The notes under the pieces were generated by a model. The model was not told where the DNA came from. It worked only from the letters and a program-made list of their open reading frames with translations, and made no database searches. Shown here piece by piece: positions 17,701 to 24,175 of a stretch of 30,836 nt of DNA. Within the stretch, counting starts at the first letter, position 1. Every line of letters starts with the position of its first letter. The stretch comes from Burkholderiales bacterium (lineage in GTDB: Bacteria; Pseudomonadota; Gammaproteobacteria; Burkholderiales; Casimicrobiaceae). A program made the position numbers and the translations under genes. The stretch is from NCBI GenBank assembly GCA_031257235.1, contig JAIRPA010000148.1, positions 1-30,836 of the forward strand, in the 5' to 3' direction.

Positions 17701-19504
17701 GGTGAATGAAGCCGGCGAAATTATTATTTCCAGAACCCGCGCCGAGGGCGAGTTGCGCGATTTAAAGAACGATCTTGCCGAATTAACCAACAACGTATTG
17801 CGCCTGCGTCAGCATTTGCGCGTGATCGAAATTGAAGCGGAGTCCCGTATTCAGGCGCAGTTGGAAAACATGCAGGACGTTCACGGCGGTCATTTTGATC
17901 CGCTGGAATTTGACCGCTTTACCTTGTTGCAGGAAACCACACGTTCGTTGGCGGAAGGCATTAACGACGTTTCCACCATTCAGCAATCCATTTTGACGCA
18001 CTTAGATGCAGTGGGTTTGGCGTTGTTGGCGCAATCGCGGATGTCGCGCGACATGCAACAAACCCTCTTTTCGGTGCGCACCGTTCCTTTCTCCAGCGTG
18101 ACCGAGCGTTTGCAAAGAATCGTTCGTTCATTGACGCAAGAGTTGCAAAAACAGGCAGACTTGGAAATTGTCGGCGGACAAAACGAAATCGACCGCGCGA
18201 TGTTGGAACGTCTGATCGCGCCCTTAGATCACTTATTGCGGAATGCGTTGGATCACGGGGTGGATTCTCCCGAAGAGCGTCTCAAAGACGGCAAACCCGA
18301 ACGCGCAAAAATCACGATCAACGTTCATCATGCGAGCGGAGAAATCGTCATTGCTTTCTCGGATGACGGGCGCGGCATCAACCGCGAGAAACTGCGCAAC
18401 AAACTGCGCGAACGCGGCGAGGATGATACCCAATACGACGATAATGCTTTGTTGAATCTGGTGTTTGACGCCGGCTTTTCTACCGCTAAATCCGTCACGG
18501 CTATTTCGGGGCGCGGGATTGGTTTGGATATTGTTAAAAATGAAGTTTTGTCTTTGGGCGGTCGCGTTGAAGTTGAAAGCGTGGAAGGCAAAGGGACAAC
18601 CTTCCTCTTATGTCTGCCGCTGACGGTGTCGGTGGTTCAGGTGATGTTGGTTCAAGGCTTGAAGAATCGCGTTTGGGCGATCAACTCGCCCTTGGTCGAA
18701 CAAGTCGATCACGTCAGCGAAGAAAAATTGGCGGAAATGTACAAGACCGGCAAAGCCGAGCTGCGCGGTGAAACCTATCCTTTCTACTATTTCAATTGGT
18801 TGTTGGATTACACCGAGGTTGAGCCTGAAACCAAACGTTATAACTCGGTCGCGTTCTTGTCGTCCGGTCACTCGCGGGTTGCCGTCCATGTGGATCAGGT
18901 GATCGGCAATCAGGAAATCGTGGTTAAAAGCGCGGGAACGCAGTTTTTGCGCCGCATCAACGGATTTGTCGGCGCCACCATCATGGGTACCGGTGAAATT
19001 GTATTGATCGTCAACCCGGCGCAATTGGCACAGCGTCGCAACATCATGGTGCCGACAGCCCCTGAGTTACCGCAAAACATCCAAGAAATCATCAGCACGC
19101 CGGCGCCGGTTGAAGACGTTTCTTCCAAGACCATTCTGGTGGTGGACGATTCTCTCACCGTGCGTAAAGTCACTTCGCGCCTCTTAACACGCGAAGGCTT
19201 TAACGTGTCCACGGCAAAAGACGGCTTTGATGCCTTAAAGGTCATCGGTGAGCATCGTCCCGATTTGATCTTGCTGGATATTGAAATGCCCAAGATGGAC
19301 GGCTTTGAATTTGCGAAGTTAGTCAAAGGCGATGAAGTCTTGAAATCCATCCCGATTATCATGATTACCTCGCGTACCGCCGACAAACACAGAAGACGTG
19401 CCTTTGAATTGGGCGTGAATGGTTATCTGGGCAAACCGTATCAGGAAGACGAACTCATCGAACACATCCGCGATCTTTTGGCGCATCCGACGCGCTCGAT
19501 GTAA
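11723..19504 (+). CDS. chpA: ChpA/PilL hybrid chemotaxis histidine kinase with multiple Hpt domains
   Basis: A very large (2593-residue) CheA-like kinase of the Pil-Chp pathway; Pseudomonas ChpA has about 2470 residues. The N-terminus is a degenerate Hpt-like domain (HFRQGVGAIQMVG). Three Hpt domains keep a phosphorylatable His: H906 (FHTLKGSGRMVG), H1640 (AHTLAGIHG) and H1836 (LHTIKGSARMVG). A Pro/Thr/Ala-rich linker lies at about 1010-1090 and a long acidic segment at about 1190-1600. The CheA core follows: dimerisation helices, N box (LLRNALDHG, N2174), DDGRGIN (D2214-D2215) and GRGIGLDIV. Then come a CheW-like domain and a C-terminal receiver with D2519 in LLDIEMPKMDGFEF. The acidic segment contains a 37-residue tandem repeat at 15638-15935. 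GGAAGGAAAG precedes the ATG. It ends at a strong hairpin at 19505. Confidence 0.95.
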   Translation: MTTNTIVSGMDISALTWVQGEIEQSFTRGLESLQTFRQSPSDRSPLQRARAHFRQGVGAIQMVGLEALAAYAVEIEGALERLGDAPESVIAPHVECVDSATRKLLIFLSELSNGAPLSPLILFPHYEALQKLRNVKWSNPADLFFPDVSIRVPDDGPQVAITQDQFADFLIKKRRAYEHGLLDFLRGSMAGADHMEKSVSAIADATPQHTIRTFWFTVAALLDAIKAGKVERSFALQHLLARVDLQIRRVVEGSANVAERLRRETLYFVALDEKPSSDRVKTVQRVFNLAELLPKPGDAKKDVLSMYQVIRDLRAHVNTVKSMWARLIAGQAEQFADLRQELLFLFKQSAKSPYPEMQLLFGVLGKGSESLDPHNVPDSVGMEYATALLFAEDIFAQYGNPVPELAQQINAIRARINAALKGEALPSFDLPRLHEISQQAEDKILLPQLAEGIQTNLRRMEQELDVFFRDNTKRENLASLQKDGQEISGALRVLGRDDADALLTFCLEHIASYDDTAAELTNDDFELLAESLSALGFYIESLQQQRSQSMDLITPLIERYRERNGLPPDEPTPDKPAKKKETEKEPKEPSGETLAAGGDHAMSSSSSAVSPPPPSASSPFSNSLSSSASSYVMKASPAQYMPDYNAFEDTLGNEEVSVVDVASSIEGVPSVLHGSLSIEDAAIEALLPMQDSDAPVSPIITQETDDNSPIISQSPVESPDKDWNFPQIEGIDIPAVEATVSQEDEAAFDAEEFEAPDTEVQPLEVTIKDSVAELMSMGHSLLSRLNDEDLFAQITKKVQLLGDDAKLISDESLQNKIGEIKRAMAGRPRNVVAGLLIALTETPKAAPSEEAKRLMTVDAEALDDELLDIFLEEANDVLDSVEDNRATLKKNPNDIETLRAVRRAFHTLKGSGRMVGLKELGEIAYDVEKIHNQLLENFAPVTDKVWRMIEVSEQSFRGWIKALISHKAVTPDPTEIHRAIEEVVEEMAPRITSLSELLSAKTSGAKSTEAPPTPVTPTVTATSPSTVAPPGTATPAPAPITPTRTTHTAPIAESGKAIGFSSREVQHRATNTASPVTLSSLSAAATRADDPSLGARPFDAGKADVFSTPQTATVKATKEELTDGFTIDVTRARSAASPQKEGGASWDAISINVEEATPQRAHTPASLAKPSASLTQPSAPSPSSSLAFEMDDSRFEEPSDDDEVWTLMEVPDNDEMSAQLSDHSSTLSQASRLEPEVFSEDEISLELITRTGIGANKGIEINLEADTWSEVMSGALSGVAPASVPPAVVAPVASSAVARGQEDDDWTMEFTNEQGERVKQGIDINLDSDAAASNTPATDDNAWTMELTDEQGGRVQQGIDIHLDSDAAASNTHATDDDAWTMEFTDEQGQRVRKGIDIHLGDDAGFDETFSAGSSPSTSPVAVPVSRAMDETSFSFEIPLASAFSGVSETSPSDTDIEPFNDDEFSISIVTHAKSPASTTTEPAPTPLASHVHADASHGYADESTIDDLLITSSGTPLGVDTSYGIGIDVPDDSLNARFSHIDLSSLEIIEHDHDLVEALPGEVAEEESLPDASLAAVGKGVQGKPAENVYIGNLTISRTLFDLFTEEAAGYWQTLGSSFSLMQVNESYAPTEEMIRAAHTLAGIHGTTGFPPVFNVAKALEHVLNAAKERANANAAPVSRMLPVIARAISGLRVLMDRILVKETFALSEEREAEEIVEELETLLNGDLAVGAEIPVSQDAAITKMIEKAHAVEDDESDAGDSKEPSVAEVYATQKAFNKTAAEQAARKTDVDPELLAIFLEEAQELLESSHENFQALVGNPADKNIALQLKRNLHTIKGSARMVGAMKLGDTAHQMETALEDSALDEAALATIGGLLIEVERGVERLRLGHGDEEEEVAVDEAAATGDVSDTSLGADEIEPIRAVSGEGVAGTSPLPVSWQPEDKEASFDVALQLARERARVEQQQKRVKPVAVAPEEGAFLRVSASRVDRLVNEAGEIIISRTRAEGELRDLKNDLAELTNNVLRLRQHLRVIEIEAESRIQAQLENMQDVHGGHFDPLEFDRFTLLQETTRSLAEGINDVSTIQQSILTHLDAVGLALLAQSRMSRDMQQTLFSVRTVPFSSVTERLQRIVRSLTQELQKQADLEIVGGQNEIDRAMLERLIAPLDHLLRNALDHGVDSPEERLKDGKPERAKITINVHHASGEIVIAFSDDGRGINREKLRNKLRERGEDDTQYDDNALLNLVFDAGFSTAKSVTAISGRGIGLDIVKNEVLSLGGRVEVESVEGKGTTFLLCLPLTVSVVQVMLVQGLKNRVWAINSPLVEQVDHVSEEKLAEMYKTGKAELRGETYPFYYFNWLLDYTEVEPETKRYNSVAFLSSGHSRVAVHVDQVIGNQEIVVKSAGTQFLRRINGFVGATIMGTGEIVLIVNPAQLAQRRNIMVPTAPELPQNIQEIISTPAPVEDVSSKTILVVDDSLTVRKVTSRLLTREGFNVSTAKDGFDALKVIGEHRPDLILLDIEMPKMDGFEFAKLVKGDEVLKSIPIIMITSRTADKHRRRAFELGVNGYLGKPYQEDELIEHIRDLLAHPTRSM
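15638..15935 (+). repeat. Tandem 111-base repeat inside chpA (37 residues, about 2.7 copies)
   Basis: Units begin at TGG codons at 15638, 15749 and 15860, exactly 111 bases apart. The protein unit starts WTMEFTNEQGERVKQGIDI and ends in a DSDAAASNT acidic/Ala spacer. The first two units are nearly identical at DNA level, pointing to recent duplication. A weaker relative lies upstream (LITRTGIGANKGIEINLEAD, near 15460-15525). Confidence 0.9.
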
Positions 19505-19536
19505 TCGGCAAAAAGTAAAATCTTACTTTTTGCCGA
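19505..19536. terminator. Hairpin terminator between chpA and cca
   Basis: A perfect 14-bp stem, TCGGCAAAAAGTAA/TTACTTTTTGCCGA, with loop AATC, starts immediately after the chpA stop codon. The A- and T-runs lie inside the arms, so it could act in either direction. Related hairpins are at 21037-21066 and 26811-26835. Confidence 0.75.
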
Positions 19537-19552
19537 ACGTCACACCCAACTT

Positions 19553-20833
19553 ATGAGCCAACCTTTACCGGCATCGGTCAACATTTATACCGTGGGCGGC
19601 GCGGTGCGCGACGCCCTTTTAGGCTTGCCTTCTTCCGACCGAGATTTTGTGGTGACGGGGGCAACGCCGGAGATGATGGTGCGCGCCGGCTATAAGCCGG
19701 TCGGCAAAGATTTCCCCGTGTTTTTGCATCCTGAAACCCACGAAGAATACGCGCTTGCCCGTACCGAAAAAAAAGACGGGCGCGGTTATCACGGGTTTAT
19801 GTTTTACACCTCGCCCGATGTCACGATCACCGACGATTTGCGTCGCCGCGATGTCACGATCAACGCGATGGCTATCGACAAACACGGCGTGTTGATCGAT
19901 CCTTTTTCAGGCAAGCGCGATTTGGCGTTGGGGGTGTTGCGGCATGTCTCCCCCGCCTTTGCCGAAGACCCGTTGCGTGTGTTGCGCGTCGCGCGTTTTG
20001 CGGCGCGGTTTGATTTTAAAGTGGCGGAGGAAACCCTTGCCTTGATGCGCGCGATCGTTCAAAGCGACGAGCTTGAAACTTTGCCCGCCGAGCGGCTGTG
20101 GCAGGAAACCGCCAAGGCATTGATGAGTCAAAAGCCTGCGCGTTATTTGCAGGTGTTGCGGGAATGCGGCGCGCTTTCGCGCCTGATGCCCGAAGTCGAC
20201 GCGCTGTACGGCGTCCCGCAAAAACCTGAATATCATCCCGAAATTGATACGGGCTTGCATGTGGAAGCCGTGTTAAACGCGGCGGCGCGTTTTGCGTCGG
20301 CAACGGCGGAAAACCCTGACCCCTTGTTTGATCTTCCCGTTCGATACGCGCTTTTGTGTCACGACTTAGGCAAAGCGGCGACGCCTGCGGCGTTATTGCC
20401 GTCGCATCACGGGCATGAAGAGCGGGGCGTGCCGCTTGCCCGACAATTGTCCGCGCGATTGTCCGTGCCGCAGGTCTGCGCCGACACCGCCCTTTTGGTG
20501 ACTAAATGGCACGGCGCGTTGAAGCCCGAAATTTTTTCGTGGTCGCCCAAAGCCCTTTTAAGATTGTTATTGAGCGTGGACGCGCTTCGTCGTCCCGAAC
20601 GGTTAAAGCGCTTAATTGCGTGCAACGTGGCCGACAAAAACGCGCACGCCAAGTCTCCCGCGCCCAACGAGGTGGGGGATTACTTAATAAGTATTTTTTC
20701 GGCGTTGCGACAAATGAATTTGGGCGAGATTGCCAAAGACCCCAAAAACGCGGCAAACCCCGCAAAAATCGCGGACGCGATCCGAAAAGCGCAACTTCAT
20801 GTGATTGCGGCGGTGATTAAAAGCAGTGGTTAG
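19553..20833 (+). CDS. cca: CCA-adding enzyme (tRNA nucleotidyltransferase), with HD domain
   Basis: A 426-residue class II tRNA nucleotidyltransferase that builds or repairs the 3'-CCA end of tRNAs. Motif A is VGGAVRDALLG followed by the catalytic DRD (D29, D31). LRRRDVTINAMA and EDPLRVLRVARFAARF are motifs B to D. The C-terminal half has an HD phosphohydrolase domain (CHDLGK, HHGHE), as in the E. coli enzyme with its 2',3'-cyclic phosphodiesterase activity. The length matches (E. coli 412). The ATG at 19553 is 16 bases after the chpA hairpin with no clear ribosome binding site, but the family starts here. The stop codon falls inside a tandem heptamer array at 20826-20881. Confidence 0.95.
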   Translation: MSQPLPASVNIYTVGGAVRDALLGLPSSDRDFVVTGATPEMMVRAGYKPVGKDFPVFLHPETHEEYALARTEKKDGRGYHGFMFYTSPDVTITDDLRRRDVTINAMAIDKHGVLIDPFSGKRDLALGVLRHVSPAFAEDPLRVLRVARFAARFDFKVAEETLALMRAIVQSDELETLPAERLWQETAKALMSQKPARYLQVLRECGALSRLMPEVDALYGVPQKPEYHPEIDTGLHVEAVLNAAARFASATAENPDPLFDLPVRYALLCHDLGKAATPAALLPSHHGHEERGVPLARQLSARLSVPQVCADTALLVTKWHGALKPEIFSWSPKALLRLLLSVDALRRPERLKRLIACNVADKNAHAKSPAPNEVGDYLISIFSALRQMNLGEIAKDPKNAANPAKIADAIRKAQLHVIAAVIKSSG

Positions 20834-20881
20834 TGATTAGTGATTAGTGGTTAGGGATCAGGGATCAGGGATCAGGCATCA
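20826..20881. repeat. Eight tandem 7-base units running through the cca stop codon
   Basis: The units read GTGGTTA, GTGATTA, GTGATTA, GTGGTTA, GGGATCA, GGGATCA, GGGATCA, GGCATCA. They begin inside the last cca codons, and the TAG stop is made by the first and second units. The GGGATCA units are the reverse complement of the TGATCCC units at 21073-21100. Confidence 0.85.
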
Positions 20882-20903
20882 GAGCTCGTCATTCTGCGCG
20901 AAG
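20866..20903 (+). repeat. Composite dispersed repeat, copy 2
   Basis: Starts CAGGGATCAGG and ends GTCATTCTGCGCGAAG. By my hand alignment it matches 35 of 38 bases of the reverse complement of 3802-3839. The two copies lie some 17 kb apart in opposite orientation. Confidence 0.75.
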
Positions 20904-20925
20904 CGAAGCGAAGTCGCAGAATCCA

Positions 20926-20974
20926 GCCCCCTTTATGAAAGGGGGTGGCAGGCTTTAGCCTGACGGGGGTTTGC
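20926..20974. repeat. Double-hairpin intergenic element, copy 1
   Basis: CCCCCTTT-ATG-AAAGGGGG is followed by CAGGCTTTAGCCTG and then ACGGGGGTTT. The other copy is at 26973-27021. The loop of the second hairpin differs between copies while its stem is kept. The last GGGGG can also pair with the first CCCCC, so two folds are possible. Confidence 0.75.
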
Positions 20975-20990
20975 AACATTCGCTGTTCCT

Positions 20991-21027
20991 ACCAAAAAGT
21001 ATCCGGCTTTGCCGGTGCTTTTTGGGT
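20991..21027. terminator. Hairpin, possible terminator after cca
   Basis: ACCAAAAAG (20991-20999) pairs with CTTTTTGGGT (21018-21027) around an inner CCGGC-TTT-GCCGG hairpin. The T-run in the 3' arm makes it a plausible terminator. Confidence 0.5.
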
Positions 21028-21036
21028 AACCTCAAC

Positions 21037-21066
21037 CGGCAAAAAGTAGGGGTTTACTTTTTGCCG
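21037..21066. terminator. CGGCAAAAAGTA hairpin, possible bidirectional terminator
   Basis: A 12-bp stem CGGCAAAAAGTA/TACTTTTTGCCG with a 6-base loop, of the same design as the hairpins at 19505-19536 and 26811-26835. Confidence 0.6.
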
Positions 21067-21072
21067 AACCCC

Positions 21073-21100
21073 TGATCCCTGACCTCTGATCCCTGATCCC
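21073..21100. repeat. Heptamer array (TGATCCC TGACCTC TGATCCC TGATCCC)
   Basis: Four tandem 7-base units, inverted relative to 20854-20881. The same unit order recurs at 27058-27085 with two visible base differences. Confidence 0.8.
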
Positions 21101-21114
21101 CGCCCCCGATGCGT

Positions 21115-21120
21115 TATAAT
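21115..21120 (+). promoter_or_regulatory. Probable -10 box for the dusB operon (TATAAT)
   Basis: A perfect TATAAT 68 bases before the dusB ATG. The -35 region would fall in the heptamer array; the best match is CTGATC (21093-21098) at 16 bases, which is weak. Confidence 0.4.
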
Positions 21121-21187
21121 TCTCGGCACGTTTGACCCCCCGTTTTGTGGCAAGGTGCCGCGCGTGCGGTGTGTGATTTGTTGACTT

Positions 21188-22258
21188 ATGGCTTTAGAAT
21201 TGATTCCTATTTCGGAGAATGTCCACGCCACGTCGCGGCGTCCGACCGGTTTTACCTTGGGCGCGCATTCTGTGCGCATGGGGTTGGCTTTGGCGCCGAT
21301 GGCGGGTTTTTCTGACCTGCCGTTTCGTGCTTTGTGTCGTCGGTTTGGCGCGGCTTACACCGTGTCGGAAATGGTCAGCGGTCAGCCTCATTTGCGCAAC
21401 AGTTCAAAATCCACGTATAGACTTTCTTGTGATCCCGCCGAATCCCCAAGGGTCATTCAAATTTTAGGAAGCACGCCCATGGAGCTTGCCGCCGCCGCGC
21501 GGTTTGCCCAAGAGCGGGGCGCGCAAGTCGTTGACATCAATATGGGTTGCCCCGCCAAAAAAGTGAGCCGATCCTCCGCCGGCGCCGCCTTGTTGGGCGA
21601 TGAAAAAAACGTGGCGGCGATGTTGACCGCCGTCGTTCACGCGGTCAGCATTCCGGTGACGCTTAAATTCAGAACGGGATTGACGCCGGATCATAAAAAC
21701 GCCGTGACCATTGCGCGGATTGCCGAAGATGCCGGCGTTTCTCTTTTGACTTTGCACGGAAGAACGCGCGCCTGCGGTTTTTCGGGGGCGGCGGAGTTTG
21801 ACACCGTGCGCGCGGTCAGAAAAGCCGTGTCGTTGCCGGTGATGGCCAACGGTGACATTGATTCTGCCGAAAAAGCCTTGTGGGTTTTGTCCGTCACCGG
21901 CGTCGATGCCGTGATGGTGGGGCGCGCGGCAGTGGGGCGTCCTTGGATTTTCAAGGAAATGGCCGCCGCTTTATCGGGCACCCGCGCTTTGGTCACGGAC
22001 GCCGAAAAAAAAGAGGCGGTCTTGTCTCATTTAGACGCCATGCGTGATTTTTACGGCGAGGCAAAAAGCGTGCGCATGGCAAGAAAGCATTTGATCGCTT
22101 ACTTTAAAACGATGTTGCATCACCCAAGCGATGATCTTTGTCAGTCTGTTTTGGCGGCGCAAACCCACGAAGAACAAAAAGACCTCGTGTATGAGTGTCT
22201 TATTCATCAAAAAGGGGAAACACGGCATGAGTATTTTGATCAGGGAGCGAGACAATGA
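21188..22258 (+). CDS. dusB: tRNA-dihydrouridine synthase B
   Basis: A 356-residue FMN-dependent enzyme that reduces uridine to dihydrouridine in the tRNA D-loop. LAPMAGFSDLPFR binds FMN. The catalytic Cys is C121 in INMGCPAKKV, HGRTRACGFSG and ANGDID follow, and GRAAVGRPWIF binds the FMN phosphate. The C-terminal helical domain has the conserved RMARKH. The DINMGCPAKKV sequence and the downstream fis are specific to DusB rather than DusA or DusC. E. coli DusB has 321 residues. The ATG at 21188 leaves about 20 extra N-terminal residues with no clear ribosome binding site; the ATG at 21278 would cut into the first strand. The stop overlaps the fis start by 4 bases (ATGA), the classic dusB-fis operon. 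Confidence 0.93.
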   Translation: MALELIPISENVHATSRRPTGFTLGAHSVRMGLALAPMAGFSDLPFRALCRRFGAAYTVSEMVSGQPHLRNSSKSTYRLSCDPAESPRVIQILGSTPMELAAAARFAQERGAQVVDINMGCPAKKVSRSSAGAALLGDEKNVAAMLTAVVHAVSIPVTLKFRTGLTPDHKNAVTIARIAEDAGVSLLTLHGRTRACGFSGAAEFDTVRAVRKAVSLPVMANGDIDSAEKALWVLSVTGVDAVMVGRAAVGRPWIFKEMAAALSGTRALVTDAEKKEAVLSHLDAMRDFYGEAKSVRMARKHLIAYFKTMLHHPSDDLCQSVLAAQTHEEQKDLVYECLIHQKGETRHEYFDQGARQ

Positions 22259-22554
22259 AAGAAGCCAATAAAAAAGCGATGCGTCAGATCGTACATAGGC
22301 ATATTGATGCCGATTTTACGAAAGCATTGGATAACTACTTTACCGCGCTGGATGGCGAAACGCCTTCCGGCTTGTATGAAATGGTGATCGAAAGCGCGGA
22401 ACGGTCACTTTTTCAATTTGTCTTAAAACGTTTTAACGGCAATCGAACCCTTGCCGCAAAAGTTTTAGGATTATCGCGCACCACATTTCGTGAAAGATTA
22501 AATACGTATCAATTGGTGGAAGCATCACCTAAAAAATCACAGAGGACAACATGA
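22255..22554 (+). CDS. fis: Fis, nucleoid-associated DNA-binding protein
   Basis: A 99-residue protein; E. coli Fis has 98. The C-terminal helix-turn-helix (about residues 65-84) reads TLAAKVLGLSRTTFRERL, close to the Fis consensus [20 protein letters not shown]. Helices A and B (YEMVIESAERSLFQFVLKRF) form the dimer core. Fis bends DNA, activates rRNA promoters and assists site-specific recombination. It overlaps dusB and purH by 4 bases each, so all three are translationally coupled. Co-transcription with purH and purD links it to nucleotide supply and growth rate. The first 20 residues are Lys/His-rich and divergent. Confidence 0.92.
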   Translation: MKEANKKAMRQIVHRHIDADFTKALDNYFTALDGETPSGLYEMVIESAERSLFQFVLKRFNGNRTLAAKVLGLSRTTFRERLNTYQLVEASPKKSQRTT

Positions 22555-24137
22555 GTTCATTACATCATGCGCGTTTGGCGCTTATTTCCGTTTCCGATAA
22601 AACAGGCGTGGTGGCGTTTGCCCAAGCCTTGCATCAACGGGGGGTTGGGTTACTTTCGACCGGCGGCACGGCATCGGCGCTTAAAAAAGCAGGGTTGCCG
22701 GTGACGGAAGTCGGCGAGTACACCGGGTTTCCCGAAATGCTGGACGGGCGTGTGAAAACATTGCACCCGAAAATTCACGGCGGGATTTTGGCAAGACGCG
22801 ATCAACCCGAACACATGAAATCGTTGAGCGAGCACAAGATTGCGACGATTGATTTTGTGGTGGTGAATTTATATCCTTTCCGCGAAACGGTGGCAAAGCC
22901 CGGTTGTACTTTAGAAGACGCCATTGAAAACATCGATATTGGCGGGCCTTCGATGGTGCGCGCCGCCGCCAAGAATTGGGAACACACAAGCGTGATTGTT
23001 GACCCTGCCGACTACGAAAAAATAATTGTCGAAATCGACAAACATCAAGGCGTGTTACCGCGCAACTATAAATTTGAGCTTGCCCAAAAAGCCTTTGCGC
23101 ACACGGCGGCTTACGATGGCGCGATTGCCAATTGGTTGACGGCGCGTAGCCTTGACGGATCGGTGGCGGATTTTCCGTCCTCGTTTCATCATCACGGTGA
23201 GCGCGTGGAAATCTTGCGTTATGGAGAAAACCCGCACCAAAAAGCCGCGTTTTATCGTGATGAATCGGTGGCGGCGGGCAGTCTTGCCTCGTTTCAATTA
23301 CTGCAAGGCAAAGCGCTTTCTTACAACAATTTGGCCGACTCGGATGCGGCGTGGGAATGCGTGAAAGCCTTGTCGCCCAACGGCGCGCCTGCCTGCGTGA
23401 TTGTCAAGCACGCCAACCCGTGCGGCGCGGCGATTGACCCCACCGCGTTAGGCGCTTACCAAAAAGCGCGCGCCACAGACCCCGTGTCGGCATTTGGCGG
23501 CATCATTGCGTTTAATACGGAAGTTGATGAAAAAGCGTTATCGGCAATTTATGAACAGTTTCTTGAAGTGCTGATTGCGCCTGCTTATACAAAAAGCGCG
23601 TTGGCGATGATGGCTAAAAAACCCAACGTTCGTGTGTTGCAAATTGCGTTGCCCAAAAACGATGCCGACACTTCATTAGACTACAAACGCATCGGCGGGG
23701 GCTTATTGGTTCAAACGCGCGATAGTTTCACTTCATCGCCGGACGCATGGCGTGTCGTGACCCGCAGAAAACCCACCGATGAAGAAATGAGAGATTTAAT
23801 CTTTGCGTGGCACATGGTCAAATACATTAAATCCAACGCGATTGTCTACGCAAAGAACGGACAAACCTTAGGCGTGGGCGCAGGGCAGATGAGCCGTGTG
23901 GATTCGGCAAAAATCGCGGCGGTCAAAGCCAAAGAAGCCAAACTTGAATTAAAAAATTCGGTGGCGGCGTCGGATGCTTTCTTTCCGTTCAGAGACGGTT
24001 TAGACGCCATTGTAGATTTTGGCGCCACGGCGGTGGTACAACCCGGCGGCAGCATTAAAGATGAAGAAGTGATTGCCGCGGCAGACGAACGCGGAATTGC
24101 CATGGTGTTGACGGGCATGCGCCATTTCCGGCATTAA
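22551..24137 (+). CDS. purH: Bifunctional AICAR formyltransferase/IMP cyclohydrolase
   Basis: A 528-residue enzyme catalysing the last two steps of IMP synthesis; E. coli PurH has 529. The N-terminal cyclohydrolase domain shows ALISVSDKTG, LLSTGGTA, GFPEMLDGRVKTLHPKIHGG and NLYPF. The formyltransferase domain has YGENPHQKAAFY, NNLADSDAAWE, and the catalytic Lys-His pair K286-H287 in VKHANPCGAA, then DPVSAFGGIIAFN. It ends with DAFFPFRDGLD and GSIKDEEVI. AGAGGACA precedes the ATG, which overlaps the fis stop (ATGA). There are 38 bases to purD. Confidence 0.97.
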   Translation: MSSLHHARLALISVSDKTGVVAFAQALHQRGVGLLSTGGTASALKKAGLPVTEVGEYTGFPEMLDGRVKTLHPKIHGGILARRDQPEHMKSLSEHKIATIDFVVVNLYPFRETVAKPGCTLEDAIENIDIGGPSMVRAAAKNWEHTSVIVDPADYEKIIVEIDKHQGVLPRNYKFELAQKAFAHTAAYDGAIANWLTARSLDGSVADFPSSFHHHGERVEILRYGENPHQKAAFYRDESVAAGSLASFQLLQGKALSYNNLADSDAAWECVKALSPNGAPACVIVKHANPCGAAIDPTALGAYQKARATDPVSAFGGIIAFNTEVDEKALSAIYEQFLEVLIAPAYTKSALAMMAKKPNVRVLQIALPKNDADTSLDYKRIGGGLLVQTRDSFTSSPDAWRVVTRRKPTDEEMRDLIFAWHMVKYIKSNAIVYAKNGQTLGVGAGQMSRVDSAKIAAVKAKEAKLELKNSVAASDAFFPFRDGLDAIVDFGATAVVQPGGSIKDEEVIAAADERGIAMVLTGMRHFRH

Positions 24138-24175
24138 ACCGAATACGATTCGCACCCAATCAAATTAGGAAAACT

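Larger units (their letters stand above)
20834..21187. other. Repeat-mosaic intergenic region between cca and dusB
   Basis: No gene is seen in these 354 bases. In order it holds the heptamer array (to 20881) running into a composite repeat (20866-20903), a paired double hairpin (20926-20974), an A/T-stem hairpin (20991-21027), a CGGCAAAAAGT hairpin (21037-21066), inverted-orientation heptamers (21073-21100), and a TATAAT (21115-21120) before dusB. Inward-facing heptamer arrays thus bound a block of about 250 bases. Confidence 0.75.

Noticed and set aside
20826..20881. Heptamer arrays as a CRISPR
   Set aside because: Units are 7 bases with no spacers and no cas genes; they are simple tandem repeats.
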